This document shows positions 8,053 through 17,358 of a stretch of DNA of 38,055 bases, one piece after another. Positions within the stretch are counted from its first letter, which is position 1, and the number at the start of each line of letters is the position of its first letter. The position numbers were made by a program, and so were the translations under genes. The notes under the pieces were generated by a model. It ran no database searches, was not told where the DNA came from, and saw only the letters and a list, made by a program, of their open reading frames with translations. This DNA is from a virus. Location of the stretch: IMG/VR virus record IMGVR_UViG_3300010399_000027, positions 1 to 38,055 of that record; one strand, given 5' to 3'.

Positions 8053-10032
8053 ATGCCAACTATTCAAGAGATAAGAAGCAAATATCCACAATATGACGAT
8101 ATGTCAGATATGCAATTGGCAGATGCATTGCACACTAAATATTATTCGGATATCCCCAAAGACCAGTATTATGAAAAAATAGGAATGAAACAACCAAGCA
8201 ATGAAATGGGCTTTTTAAACAAATTACCCAGAAACATTGCTGCTGGAACTGCTGAGCTAGGCAGGAATTTGCTCAACATCCCAGCCGCTTTGCATTTGCC
8301 CTACGCCGAAAGATTTGAGCCATTTAATTATGGATCTGCATTGGGAATTAAAGAGCCAACCCTAGCTGATAGCTTAATTCAAAGTTTAGCTCAATATGCG
8401 CCTGGTTTTGCTATTCCAGGTGTGGGTTTAGGTCGTGCAGGTCAAGCTATAAGCAAAATACCTAAAGTTGGTTCATTTTTGTCAGAAGCGGCTTCCCAGG
8501 CTATTCCGCAGGGGTTATTTGGCGCAACTCAACACGAAAATCCTATAGAAGGATTTCAGAAAGAAGCAACTGGTGCAGCTATTGGCACAGGCATTGGGCG
8601 CGGAATAGAGAAAGTTGCAAACAAATTATTACCCGCTAATTTATTTAAGACACCATTGTCTAAAAAGGAGCTGGTGCGTGCCTATCAGCAAACTAAGGGT
8701 ACAAATACTGATATAGGTAATTTGATAGATAACCCAACACTACAAAAACTATACGAAAATAAATTAGTAAAGTATTCTAGTGAGCCATACGGCATCATGC
8801 AAAAAACCGCCGAACAGGTTACGAATAGGGGTAGTAGAATTTTAAGTAAACTGCTAGGCGAGCATTCCCCCGAAGATATTCCAGAAAAATTAACAGAATC
8901 TCTGCTCCAGGCGCATACAAAGCATCGCGCATTTAAAAACGATATTTATAATGCGGTGGATGACTTGGCGCAGAAAGAAAACCTAAAGCTAGCACTCCCT
9001 AATTTTGCTAAGAAAGCTCAAAATTATATGGCTGCCATTGAAGATACTAATATACTTAAGCATGAACCTGAATCTCGCGCAATTTTAAATAAATTAATCA
9101 ATTATGCGCATCCAGTAAAGGAAATTAAAAAAACTGGCGCTATTTTAAGTCCGAAAGGAGAGCCATTAATCAATATTGCCGAGCAGAAATTTCCAACTCT
9201 GAAAGAAGCCAATATTTTAAAAGGCAAGTTAGGTCATTACGCAAAGATATTCGGCGAGTCTAGCGACCCAGCTCAAAGGAACATGTCAGGAATCTTCCAT
9301 AATCTAAGTAGAACGCTTAAGGGTGACATAGAGTCATCTATTGAAAGCTCTGGCAATGACGTACTTAAAAAGGGCTATCAAGTAGCTGAAGAGAATTACA
9401 AAAAGAATTACTCGCCGTTTTTAGATAAAGATATTTATAAATTTATTTCTGGCAAAGCCCACCCCGAGACACTTTTAAATGACGTGATTCGCGGTGGCAG
9501 CGCCAAATCTCAAACCCGAAAACTAAAGGCACTAACAAACCTACTCCCAGAAAAATCTCGAGAACCCATTGCATATAATTACCTCGCAGGAAAAGCTATT
9601 GATAATGAAGGGAATTTAAATCCTGCCAAACTTGCTGCTGCCATAAAAAACCTAGGCAGCAAGCAAATGTCCTTATTATTCCCAGATAAAGCATTAAGAA
9701 AACAATTGCTTGATTATAAAACACTTGTTCAGAAAAATAAAGAACCTTTGTACGTCATGTTTAACCCTAAGACTGGGCAAAGAAACACAACTAATCCCCT
9801 AGATGTTTTGGGTGCTATTTTGGGGGCTGTGTCGCATGGAACACTTGGCGGTATTGTGGGTGCAATTGGAACCCATGTAGCTGCAAACAAGGGAGCCAAG
9901 TATGCGGCTAAGGGATTAACTGATGAAAATATTAGAAGAAAATTAGTAAAGTCGTTAGTTGCTGGCAAAGATGTTAAGATGAAAAAAACCAAGGAAGTCT
10001 TATCGAAAGCGGGCGCATATCTAAATCAATAG
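8053..10032 (+). CDS. Large ejection (pilot) protein, P22 gp16 position
   Basis: A 659-aa internal virion protein. It begins with a motif typical of large podovirus ejection proteins (IRSKYPQYDDMSDMQLADAL followed by YSDIPKDQYY). A Gly/Ala/Ile/Val-rich, membrane-active-looking segment lies at residues about 110-190 and another near the C-terminus (about 575-615, rich in Gly and Ala). The middle is Lys-rich and helical. No lysozyme or transglycosylase motif is visible. P22 gp16 (609 aa) inserts into membranes during DNA entry. The 3' end overlaps by seven bases the convergent minus-strand gene. Confidence 0.7.
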   Translation: MPTIQEIRSKYPQYDDMSDMQLADALHTKYYSDIPKDQYYEKIGMKQPSNEMGFLNKLPRNIAAGTAELGRNLLNIPAALHLPYAERFEPFNYGSALGIKEPTLADSLIQSLAQYAPGFAIPGVGLGRAGQAISKIPKVGSFLSEAASQAIPQGLFGATQHENPIEGFQKEATGAAIGTGIGRGIEKVANKLLPANLFKTPLSKKELVRAYQQTKGTNTDIGNLIDNPTLQKLYENKLVKYSSEPYGIMQKTAEQVTNRGSRILSKLLGEHSPEDIPEKLTESLLQAHTKHRAFKNDIYNAVDDLAQKENLKLALPNFAKKAQNYMAAIEDTNILKHEPESRAILNKLINYAHPVKEIKKTGAILSPKGEPLINIAEQKFPTLKEANILKGKLGHYAKIFGESSDPAQRNMSGIFHNLSRTLKGDIESSIESSGNDVLKKGYQVAEENYKKNYSPFLDKDIYKFISGKAHPETLLNDVIRGGSAKSQTRKLKALTNLLPEKSREPIAYNYLAGKAIDNEGNLNPAKLAAAIKNLGSKQMSLLFPDKALRKQLLDYKTLVQKNKEPLYVMFNPKTGQRNTTNPLDVLGAILGAVSHGTLGGIVGAIGTHVAANKGAKYAAKGLTDENIRRKLVKSLVAGKDVKMKKTKEVLSKAGAYLNQ

Positions 10033-10238
10033 TATTTATATCGTGCAGCGTTTTCCTTGCGCTCTTTAGCCCATTTTATTGCTTGAAGCCTATTGGCTTC
10101 TTTGTCTTCTTTATAGTTCGAATATAAGTGTGATGCCACTAGTAAAGTAACGACGGTATAAAATAAATTATCCCAAATAAAGGATAGAAGCGCCAATACA
10201 ATACCAGCAAATAGAAATAACCAATCCATAATCCACAT
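10026..10238 (-). CDS. Small two-helix membrane protein in the sieA slot
   Basis: A 70-aa protein encoded against the late operon, tail-to-tail with the gp16-like gene. Residues 4-40 are two hydrophobic segments (LFLFAGIVLALLSFIW and LFYTVVTLLVASHLY), followed by a strongly charged Lys/Glu/Arg C-terminus that is probably cytoplasmic. A convincing promoter lies upstream (10263-10291). In P22 the same interval between gene 16 and gene 9, on the opposite strand, holds sieA, an inner-membrane superinfection-exclusion gene. There is no sequence similarity I can claim. The start is uncertain: ATG 10238 or ATG 10229 (67 aa), both with weak ribosome sites. A TTG farther upstream falls within the promoter and was not used. 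Confidence 0.6.
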   Translation of the reverse strand: MWIMDWLFLFAGIVLALLSFIWDNLFYTVVTLLVASHLYSNYKEDKEANRLQAIKWAKERKENAARYKYY

Positions 10239-10262
10239 ATGCCCAATTAATAACCATAACCG

Positions 10263-10291
10263 ATAGTACAATGATTTGTGTTATGAGTCAA
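10263..10291 (-). promoter_or_regulatory. Leftward promoter for the small membrane gene
   Basis: On the minus strand TTGACT (10291-10286) is followed after 17 bases by TACTAT (10268-10263). Transcription would begin near 10256, just before the candidate start codons. It lies in a 166-base gap and is separate from the rightward fibre promoter at 10323, so this gene can be expressed apart from the late genes. Confidence 0.6.
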
Positions 10292-10322
10292 TAATGTTTG
10301 TTATATTTGCACAAAATCCTAA

Positions 10323-10350
10323 TTGACCCACTCAACCAAAAGAGTACAAT
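10323..10350 (+). promoter_or_regulatory. Rightward promoter for the tail fibre cluster
   Basis: TTGACC (10323-10328), a 16-base spacer and TACAAT (10345-10350) each match the sigma-70 consensus at five of six positions. Transcription would start near 10357, about 48 bases before the fibre start codon at 10405. This gives the fibre block a start independent of readthrough from the ejection genes. Confidence 0.65.
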
Positions 10351-10404
10351 ATAACCAATAAAAAGCCGAAGGGATTGGCGCCTAAATACAGGAGTTTTAT
10401 CCCT

Positions 10405-12642
10405 ATGGCATTAGACGATCGCTTTATACCATTATACTACCTATCCGAATACATGGTGGACAAGGTCACTGGCCTTCCTCTCGCTAACGGCACCGTGGGT
10501 TTTTATAGAGACGTAAATCGAAACGAGCTAAAGCCAATTTACCAATTATCTGGTAGTCCACCAAATTATACTTATGTCGCGGTTGAGAATCCCGTTCCTT
10601 TGAGTGCCGTTGGCACACCTGAAAATGCTGGCGCTGATAATATAGCCTTGTATGCTTTTCCTTATGACGGCGACCAAACCACATCTACGGGTGTTTTAGA
10701 TTTATATTACGTTATCTGTGAGGATGAGGACGGCGTAGTTCAGTGGACGAGGGCTGGAATACCAAACCTAACCCAAGGCTCAGATCCAAGCGAAGCGCCT
10801 TCAGCTGTAGATAACGTTCTATCTAACCCGCAATTCAGTAAAACATTTTTAAACTCAGGCGCGAATATTTTAACGCTTTCTGGTAGTGCATTAACATTCC
10901 AGATAACACCTGATTGGTTTATAACTGCAAATGGCACTGGAACAATAACGGTAACGCAGCAACCTTTAACTGGCATTAACTTAGTGCCAACTAATCCAGC
11001 TTATGCATTAGAAATTACAGTTTCGAGTGGTATAACTTCATGTAGGCTGACGCAAAGATTTTATAATAACTCTGGATTATGGACTTCAACTGCCAATAGA
11101 GATTCATACTTAACTGGCAGTTTTGTAGCAAAAAGATTAACTGGTGTTGCTACTGGCATTAATATGCTTTACCACGAATCTAGTGGCAATGCGGCGCAAT
11201 CTTTAGGAAGTGCGACTCTTACGGGTAGCTTTGTAAGATATAATTTTGAGCCTGTATTAATTCCTGAGTCTGCCAACTCTACAAGTTCCGATACGGCTTA
11301 TGTAGATATTATGCTTGCCATTGGCGCGAATGTTTCCTTGCAGGTTACGAGCGTACAGGCTGCTGTAACTACAGTTGGCAATACTCTGCCGTATGATGAG
11401 CGGTCATCGAATCGCGAACAAGCCTTAATGGGTGATTTTTATATCCCTGCTTTAGCTTATAGGCATGCACCGAGTTTGTTGACTGGTTGGGATTTTCCTT
11501 TAAATCCTGCTCAAGTATTTACGACAAGTGCGCCGACTTATAATGCAACGCCAAAATATTCGTGGGATCAAACCATTTTCGCAACGTCTGCTAGTACTGC
11601 AACTATTACGGTAAATAGTCAGACACAAGCTTTTAGAGTTACTACAGGTGCCGCAACGCAAGCATTTTATGTAATGCAGTATTTGTCTGGATACCAGGCT
11701 AAGAAGATTCTAGGAACTACTTTAAGCGTAAATGTCTTTGCATCTAAAACGACTGCTGGCTCGGACGTTACTTGCCAGGTTCATTTATTCAGGGGCAGTA
11801 GTGCTGCTGTATTTCCAACTCTTTCAAATACCATAGGTGCATTGACTTATGCGTCTGGTGTAGGAGTATTTACTAAGAACTCAACGGCTGGCCAAGGCGC
11901 TGATTGGACAGAGATTCCGAGAGGCAATTTACCTACTGCGAGCGGCACTCTGCCAGTGGCGAATACCACAGTTGCCTTAAATAGCGTCACTGACTTAGGG
12001 TTTAATGGCTGGGAGATTACGGACGCAACGGAAGCATCGGACACAGATAAGTTTTGTATTGTTGTTACTTTTGGATGTCCTTCTAGCGGTACAGTCGTAA
12101 ATATTAATTCTATTTCTTTAGTTCCTGGCGACATCCCTTGCAGACCAGCTCCACAGAGTCAAGATGAGGTTTTAAGGGAGTGTCAGTATTATTTTGAGAA
12201 GAGTTATGGTAACGATGTGTTGGTAGGAGCCACCTCTTCATCAGCTGGCACACAACTTTGGCCGCAAGCTTTTGGTCAACTTGGACAAAACACATTGTAT
12301 TTTGATCAGGCCGCATTCCAGATTTTATTCAAGCAAACAAAGCGGACACCAACCCCAACTTTAACTTTTTATAGTTGGATTGCTGGGACTGCTGGTAGCG
12401 TGGATGCTTTTGTTTATGGCTTAGATACGGCATCTACATCGCACGCAAGCCCCAATGCTGCACTAATTGTTGCTAACTTTTGGACAGCTAGACTTTCAGC
12501 AGATAATGCTTCTTACTTTCCAACTTTATCTGCATTTGTTGGGCCTAGCATATTTGCGACCGCTACTGTAGCCCAAACATTTACTGATGGCACATCGTTT
12601 ATTGAATTTCATTATACGTGCGATGCTAGGCTAGGAATCTAA
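10405..12642 (+). CDS. Tail fibre/spike protein with virion-attachment N-terminus
   Basis: A 745-aa protein in the P22 gene 9 position. The N-terminus (FIPLYYLSEYMVDKVTGLPL and the next 100 residues, to about 130) matches a common podovirus head- or tail-binding domain. The rest is Thr/Ser/Ala-rich beta structure with carbohydrate-binding-like stretches (residues about 145-320 and 370-590) and a C-terminal domain from about 595. It probably contacts the host surface. GGAG at 10391-10394 precedes ATG 10405 by ten bases. An upstream in-frame TTG at 10375 lacks a ribosome site and was rejected. There is no clear endorhamnosidase beta-helix as in P22 gp9, so a receptor-binding fibre is more likely than an enzyme. 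Confidence 0.75.
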   Translation: MALDDRFIPLYYLSEYMVDKVTGLPLANGTVGFYRDVNRNELKPIYQLSGSPPNYTYVAVENPVPLSAVGTPENAGADNIALYAFPYDGDQTTSTGVLDLYYVICEDEDGVVQWTRAGIPNLTQGSDPSEAPSAVDNVLSNPQFSKTFLNSGANILTLSGSALTFQITPDWFITANGTGTITVTQQPLTGINLVPTNPAYALEITVSSGITSCRLTQRFYNNSGLWTSTANRDSYLTGSFVAKRLTGVATGINMLYHESSGNAAQSLGSATLTGSFVRYNFEPVLIPESANSTSSDTAYVDIMLAIGANVSLQVTSVQAAVTTVGNTLPYDERSSNREQALMGDFYIPALAYRHAPSLLTGWDFPLNPAQVFTTSAPTYNATPKYSWDQTIFATSASTATITVNSQTQAFRVTTGAATQAFYVMQYLSGYQAKKILGTTLSVNVFASKTTAGSDVTCQVHLFRGSSAAVFPTLSNTIGALTYASGVGVFTKNSTAGQGADWTEIPRGNLPTASGTLPVANTTVALNSVTDLGFNGWEITDATEASDTDKFCIVVTFGCPSSGTVVNINSISLVPGDIPCRPAPQSQDEVLRECQYYFEKSYGNDVLVGATSSSAGTQLWPQAFGQLGQNTLYFDQAAFQILFKQTKRTPTPTLTFYSWIAGTAGSVDAFVYGLDTASTSHASPNAALIVANFWTARLSADNASYFPTLSAFVGPSIFATATVAQTFTDGTSFIEFHYTCDARLGI

Positions 12643-12655
12643 CAAGGAGCATAAA

Positions 12656-13027
12656 TTGTCTACACCATTTAAGTTAACCAGGGATATCAACGGCTTCAAC
12701 GGCTTTGGCCTTGTATTCAGTGATACTAAATACGATACGACTTTGGCGGCGAACGTTGAGCAAACTCTTGCGGTGCCGAATATCGTTACAGGTGGTTATC
12801 CCAGGAACTCAACTAACCCGACTTGGCTTGCAATATTTAGTTATCAACCTGGTGCTGCTGTGTGGGTTGCTAATAATGCAACCGCTACGGTTGCGGGAGT
12901 TGCTTTTGCCACTACTGATTCAGAATTAAATCCAGCGTGTCGTGAGGTTAAATCTGGCGATACTTTGCATTTTATTACTGCTGATGCAACGGCTATTTTA
13001 GGTGTTACTTTCTACGCCTTATTTTGA
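12656..13027 (+). CDS. Small beta-rich tail-associated protein, TTG start
   Basis: A 123-aa protein with alternating beta strands (FKLTRDINGFNGFGLVFSDT at the N-terminus), probably a fibre accessory or adaptor subunit. The reading frame contains no internal Met, and AAGGAG at 12644-12649 sits six bases before the TTG at 12656, so a TTG start is well supported. It follows the fibre gene by 13 bases in the same operon. No enzymatic motif is seen. Confidence 0.65.
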   Translation: MSTPFKLTRDINGFNGFGLVFSDTKYDTTLAANVEQTLAVPNIVTGGYPRNSTNPTWLAIFSYQPGAAVWVANNATATVAGVAFATTDSELNPACREVKSGDTLHFITADATAILGVTFYALF

Positions 13028-13036
13028 GATTGAGAA

Positions 13037-13222
13037 ATGCTATATAACGGCACACAAATTGGGATCGGGGTTGATGAAGACCCTTTAGTCAAGAGCCTTT
13101 ATATAGCGACTTGGAATGATGACGTTATTTTGCCGCCGCCTGGGAGCGACTTAATCATCACTGAACTAGGTTTTATAATGTTAGACGAAAACGGTGAGAA
13201 CTTAATCACTGAGACTGCTTAA
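13037..13222 (+). CDS. 61-aa virion-associated protein
   Basis: A short acidic protein. Its C-terminus (IITELGFIMLDENGENLITE) repeats the acidic LTEEG/IVTEGGED pattern found near the end of the gp10-like protein, suggesting a shared structural motif. It starts nine bases after the previous stop, with only a weak TGAGA ribosome site, so translation may be coupled. Function unknown; its position within the fibre cluster suggests a small tail component. Confidence 0.5.
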   Translation: MLYNGTQIGIGVDEDPLVKSLYIATWNDDVILPPPGSDLIITELGFIMLDENGENLITETA

Positions 13223-13241
13223 TTGAAAGGAGCGCATCACT

Positions 13242-14828
13242 ATGGCTGATGTAAAGTTTAGTCAATTCACGGATGGCGACCAATGTACAGTTGGTGATAT
13301 TGTTGTTGGATTAAGAGGCGGCGTTAACTATCGCTTTGACTTTCCATCTACTGGATTTAAAGACGCGAGCGGCAATTTTCTTTTGCAATATGCAACGGCT
13401 GGTGGTGCTTCTGTAAATTATCCGAAACTTACAAACTCATTAACCAATACAGCTATTATTTATGGTGCTGATGGTACAGACGCAAATATTAAAATCAGTA
13501 TCGAGCCTAAGGGGTCGGGTAACATTGTTTTAGATGGCTTGAACTGGCCTATTTCTGATGGCTCTGCCAACACTGTATTGTATACAAATGGCGCTGGGCA
13601 ATTGGGTTGGACTACTGCTGCGTTCCCTATAACTGTTGGAGCTGCTGGAACTATAATACGTTCTAATGGCACTAACTGGGTAGCAAGTACAAGTACATTT
13701 GCTGATACCTATGCGATTAATACGATTCTTTACAATGCGTCTGCAAATACAGTAAGTGGCCTAGCTGCTACTGCTCGCGGTGTGTTGGTATCTGACAACA
13801 GTTCAGTGCCTTCAATGCTCGCTAGCGCATCTACTACAGGTCAAGTGTTGCAAGGGAGTACCACGGGAACACCTACATGGTCAACTCCCACATATCCTAG
13901 TGCGAGTGGTACTGTAGGGAAGATAATTCGTTCAGACGGAACGAATAACGTCTATACAACATCTACATTCCCCGATACCTTTTCAATTAACACTATACCT
14001 TTTGCAAGCTCTGCAAACGTAATAGGTGCGATTGCGGCTGCGAATGGCGGCGTATTAATCAGTAGCTCTACTGGCGTTCCCTCAATGCTCGCCAATCCAT
14101 CGGCTACTGGAAAATTGCTAAGTTCGGTAAGTGGTGATGCTTCTGTATGGACTACACCAACCTATCCCGTAGCAAGTGGCTCGGCAGGCAAGATTATACG
14201 CTCTGATGGAACGAACAATGTTTATACCACTTCAACCTTTGCGGACACCTACGCTGTAAGTACAATACTTTACGCGAGTGGAGCAAATGCCGTGTCTGGT
14301 TTAGCAACCGCTAATAGTGCGGTTCTTGTAACTGGTGCTACTGGTGTTCCCGTTATGTCAGGAACTATGACCGATGGGCAAGTGATTATTGGCTCAACGG
14401 GGGCGACTCCCACGGCTGCAACTTTGACTGCTGGCACGGGGATATCAATTACGAATGCCGCTGGCTCAATAACTATTGATGCAACTGGCGGCGGCTTTGC
14501 TGTGGCTACTATTTCTGGTACTACGCAGTCGGCTGCTGTAAATACAATGTATATTGCCCTTAATTCTGGACAGACAACTGTGACATTGCCGTCTACCTAT
14601 GCGGTTGGTCAGTCTGTCGTGTTGGTTGGCTCTACGGCAAATACCGGAGGTTGGATTTTAACGGCCGCTGCTGGTGATACGATTATGTATAACGGTACGG
14701 CAACTTCTGCTGGTGGCACATTGACTAGCTCTGCGTTAGCTGGACAGACGATTGAGGTGGTGTGTGATGTTGCAAACACCAGTTGGGTGGTGGTGGATAC
14801 CGTTAATACAACTCTGACAACGGCTTAA
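13242..14828 (+). CDS. Repetitive tail fibre protein
   Basis: A 528-aa Thr/Ser/Gly/Ala-rich fibre. Residues 131-400 are three tandem 90-residue repeats, each with a GKIIRSDGTNNVYTTSTFAD-like block, a VSGLA-like block, a GVPSML block and a final PTWSTPTYP. Repeats of this kind form trimeric beta-structured shafts. The C-terminal 120 residues (VTLPSTYAVGQSVVLVGS onward) resemble a knob-like domain common in phage fibres. N-terminal MADVKFSQFTDG is a typical attachment start. AAGGAG lies nine bases before ATG 13242. The next gene seems to continue the fibre structurally. Confidence 0.7.
   Translation: MADVKFSQFTDGDQCTVGDIVVGLRGGVNYRFDFPSTGFKDASGNFLLQYATAGGASVNYPKLTNSLTNTAIIYGADGTDANIKISIEPKGSGNIVLDGLNWPISDGSANTVLYTNGAGQLGWTTAAFPITVGAAGTIIRSNGTNWVASTSTFADTYAINTILYNASANTVSGLAATARGVLVSDNSSVPSMLASASTTGQVLQGSTTGTPTWSTPTYPSASGTVGKIIRSDGTNNVYTTSTFPDTFSINTIPFASSANVIGAIAAANGGVLISSSTGVPSMLANPSATGKLLSSVSGDASVWTTPTYPVASGSAGKIIRSDGTNNVYTTSTFADTYAVSTILYASGANAVSGLATANSAVLVTGATGVPVMSGTMTDGQVIIGSTGATPTAATLTAGTGISITNAAGSITIDATGGGFAVATISGTTQSAAVNTMYIALNSGQTTVTLPSTYAVGQSVVLVGSTANTGGWILTAAAGDTIMYNGTATSAGGTLTSSALAGQTIEVVCDVANTSWVVVDTVNTTLTTA
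13632..14441 (+). repeat. Three tandem 270-bp fibre-shaft repeats
   Basis: Protein residues 131-220, 221-310 and 311-400 of the fibre align with an exact 90-residue period (repeats at 13632-13901, 13902-14171 and 14172-14441). The best conserved segment is IIRSDGTNNVYTTSTF, identical in repeats 2 and 3. The DNA has diverged at third positions, so the duplication is old and is being kept at the protein level. Confidence 0.85.
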
Positions 14829-14838
14829 GGAGAATTTT

Positions 14839-15405
14839 ATGGCGGTTTTGAATGCAGTTGGTAACTCTTTGACCGGACTGACAGGAACAGGTAATTTTGT
14901 GGGCGCGAATACGCCAACTCTAATCACTCCTGTATTGGGAGTAGCTACGGCTACGAGTATTAATTTTGGGGGAGGGGCGCTTGATGCTTATGTGCCCAAG
15001 ACAACTTGGACGCCAGTGTTTACATTTGCGACTCCTGGCGATTTATCCTTGTCTGGGATAACAAATACATCTACATATAGGCGCGTAGGAGATAGGGTCG
15101 ATTTTGTGATGGGATATATATTTACTCCAACCTTTACGACTTCGGCAGGGGCTGCATCGATAACAGGGCTTCCTATCACTGGCGCTTCTGGCACAACAGC
15201 TAAGTTTTGCATGTCAAATTCTGCTACTGCGTCGGCAACTTATGCGGCAGGGCGCTCTGTAATGTTTGGGCAAATTGCTGGTGCCACAACCTCCATAACA
15301 TTAAGCTCGGTTGGCAGTGCAGTTACAAGTGCAAATATGGATACAACTAGCTTTGCAACTGGAGTGTCGGTTACTTTATTGTGTATTGGCTCATATTTTG
15401 TTTAA
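14839..15405 (+). CDS. Fibre tip or accessory protein
   Basis: A 188-aa protein. N-terminal NSLTGLTGTGNFVGANTPTL is a motif that usually lies inside long fibre proteins just before the tip. The remaining 130 residues (TTWTPVFTFATPGDLSLSGI onward) look like a compact beta domain. It begins 10 bases after the preceding fibre with AAGGAG at 14827-14832. The pair may be a split fibre: shaft at 13242, tip here. A role in receptor recognition is inferred, not shown. Confidence 0.6.
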   Translation: MAVLNAVGNSLTGLTGTGNFVGANTPTLITPVLGVATATSINFGGGALDAYVPKTTWTPVFTFATPGDLSLSGITNTSTYRRVGDRVDFVMGYIFTPTFTTSAGAASITGLPITGASGTTAKFCMSNSATASATYAAGRSVMFGQIAGATTSITLSSVGSAVTSANMDTTSFATGVSVTLLCIGSYFV

Positions 15406-15414
15406 GGAAAAATC

Positions 15415-15708
15415 ATGTTAGAAAAAAAATTAAAATTCGTACCAGAATTCTTCCCAGGCTCAAACAGCTACACAATTCATCGCGATTGCGAAGTCTACGA
15501 TACTAATGTGATCGAGAACAATGGATTAATCGCTACAGGTAGGCATAGCAAGGCGTTTACATGTGACATGCTTGAGGAAATGAAGGCCTATATCGGAGAT
15601 GATAATCATGATGCGGTCAAGGCTGCTAGTGTGATGTGGACGCCTCAAGTTGTCGCCGATTTTAAAGCCTTTAGAGAACAGCAAGAAAAAGAAATGGCTA
15701 ACCAATGA
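15415..15708 (+). CDS. 97-aa protein in the fibre cluster, unknown function
   Basis: A charged mixed alpha/beta protein (97 aa) with a Cys/His-containing middle and a helical, Glu/Lys/Gln-rich end. AAGGA lies about seven bases before ATG 15415, and it follows the fibre tip gene by nine bases. Unlike its neighbours it is not Thr/Ser/Gly-rich, so it is more likely a soluble assembly factor (fibre chaperone-like) than a shaft subunit. I recognise no family. Confidence 0.55.
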   Translation: MLEKKLKFVPEFFPGSNSYTIHRDCEVYDTNVIENNGLIATGRHSKAFTCDMLEEMKAYIGDDNHDAVKAASVMWTPQVVADFKAFREQQEKEMANQ

Positions 15709-15765
15709 TTTTAAAAACATTTAAACAAATAGCGCACGGATGCACTAACAAATAAGGAGCATTCA

Positions 15766-17286
15766 ATGCCTATTTTAAATATTGTAACTTCTCAAACTGG
15801 TTTGGTGGGTACTTTGCCAAGCTTTGTTTACATCGCTACCAACGATACAATCGCGGAAGTGACTACTGCGGGTTATTTAAATAAAGCTGTACAACAAGGT
15901 TATGCTTTCAACGAAGCCAATATGGCTCTTGTTTCAACTAAAACTAGTCCTTCTGCTACAAGTACGCAGGTTGCTATGTTAGAAATATCACATAGTGGCA
16001 GCAATTGGTCGCTTGTGCCAACTGCTTCACCTGGGGATGTTGTGTTGCCAACAATTGCAAATCATATTGCGACATTTACAAATGCAACAGGAACTATATC
16101 GGAAGATCCGGCAACCGCTATTAGTGGCGGCAATATTCAAGCTGGTCTTTCTGGAACTGCTGGTTATTTATCGTCTTTTCCTTCAACCGCGGCACGAGGT
16201 AGTTTACGAGTAACTGCTGTTGCGAATACGGGCGATACTCTCGTAACACTTAGTAATGCTGCGCATGGGCAAGCAAGCGTATATTCAATTCCAGACTCAG
16301 GCGCTTCTACTGCAAATTTAATTGTTTCCAAGCTAACTGGCACTCAGCATATTACAGTTGGTAGCTTTGCTGTAGATGCTGGAACTATTGCTAGTGGTAT
16401 TGCTACTGGCGGCCAAGTGGGAAGTTTTATAGCCTTTCCAACAACAGCCAGTAAGGGGTCAATTAGACTGACTGCCGCGGTAAATGCTACAGGAGATTTT
16501 AGTACTACTATTTCCAATGCTACGGCTCAAGCGCAGTCTCAGGTTATAACTATTCCTGATGTTGGAGCGGCCACGGGTAACTTCTTATTGTCAGGCTTGA
16601 CTGGTGCAGGTATTCAGCACATAACTTCTGGCTCGCTAGAAGTAGATGCTGGCGCTTTGATAAGTGGTATTGCCACAGGTGGCTTTGTTGGTTTATTGAA
16701 AGCCTTCCCAACAACAGCATCAAAAGGATTTATTGCCCTACAGGCAGCGGTAAATGCCACAGGTGATTTCGGCACTACAATTACTAACGGTCTAGCAATT
16801 GCGCAAGCTCAAACTTTAACTATTCCTGACGTAGGCGCCGCTGCAGGGTTTATTAACGGTCAGACTGTAACCGCCAACCTAACGCCAGCTAGTGTTATTA
16901 TTACTAAAGATATAACTTTAGGATTTGCTGCGTTAGCAACGGCTGGGCAGGTTACTATTCAGGCAGCGTTGCCTACTGCACAATTCAAGGTGCGTAACAT
17001 TTTCGTAAATTATGGAGCGGCCGGCTTGTCTGGTGGTGGTGGCGATCGATTAATCACTATTACAGATGGAACAACTGTTTATAATAACGCTGGTATTACA
17101 GCGGCGCTTTTGGGTACGCCTGTTAATACTGTATGGGGTGGCACTGGAAATCCATTAGCTGGAACCGTTGCGCAAAATACGGCTACTGTTGCTGGCGCTA
17201 AGCTATATGCTGTTTATAGCGGAGGCACAACAGATTATGCAGCTGGTTCGGTTGTGATCACAGTGACCTATGAAAGAGTAGCATAA
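15766..17286 (+). CDS. Repetitive beta-structured tail/fibre protein
   Basis: A 506-aa Ala/Thr/Gly/Ser-rich protein. From about residue 120 to 364 it carries three diverged repeats of about 90 residues, marked by FPTTASKGSIRL, ATGDFSTTISNA and ITIPDVGAATGNF blocks. The latter is a frequent phage virion motif. The C-terminal 140 residues form a different beta domain. AAGGAG lies six to seven bases before ATG 15766. It is the last gene of the late block, ahead of the terminator at 17359. Probably a second fibre or fibre-associated shaft. Confidence 0.65.
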   Translation: MPILNIVTSQTGLVGTLPSFVYIATNDTIAEVTTAGYLNKAVQQGYAFNEANMALVSTKTSPSATSTQVAMLEISHSGSNWSLVPTASPGDVVLPTIANHIATFTNATGTISEDPATAISGGNIQAGLSGTAGYLSSFPSTAARGSLRVTAVANTGDTLVTLSNAAHGQASVYSIPDSGASTANLIVSKLTGTQHITVGSFAVDAGTIASGIATGGQVGSFIAFPTTASKGSIRLTAAVNATGDFSTTISNATAQAQSQVITIPDVGAATGNFLLSGLTGAGIQHITSGSLEVDAGALISGIATGGFVGLLKAFPTTASKGFIALQAAVNATGDFGTTITNGLAIAQAQTLTIPDVGAAAGFINGQTVTANLTPASVIITKDITLGFAALATAGQVTIQAALPTAQFKVRNIFVNYGAAGLSGGGGDRLITITDGTTVYNNAGITAALLGTPVNTVWGGTGNPLAGTVAQNTATVAGAKLYAVYSGGTTDYAAGSVVITVTYERVA

Positions 17287-17358
17287 GGACAATACTATGT
17301 TATTATTCTCCCAAACAATAGGTTAGTGGTTAAATGTCCCTCCCCTGAGTTATTGTTT

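Noticed and set aside
10375-10404. Ten-residue N-terminal extension of the tail fibre from a TTG at 10375
   Set aside because: No ribosome site precedes it. GGAG at 10391 serves ATG 10405, where the conserved fibre N-terminus begins.
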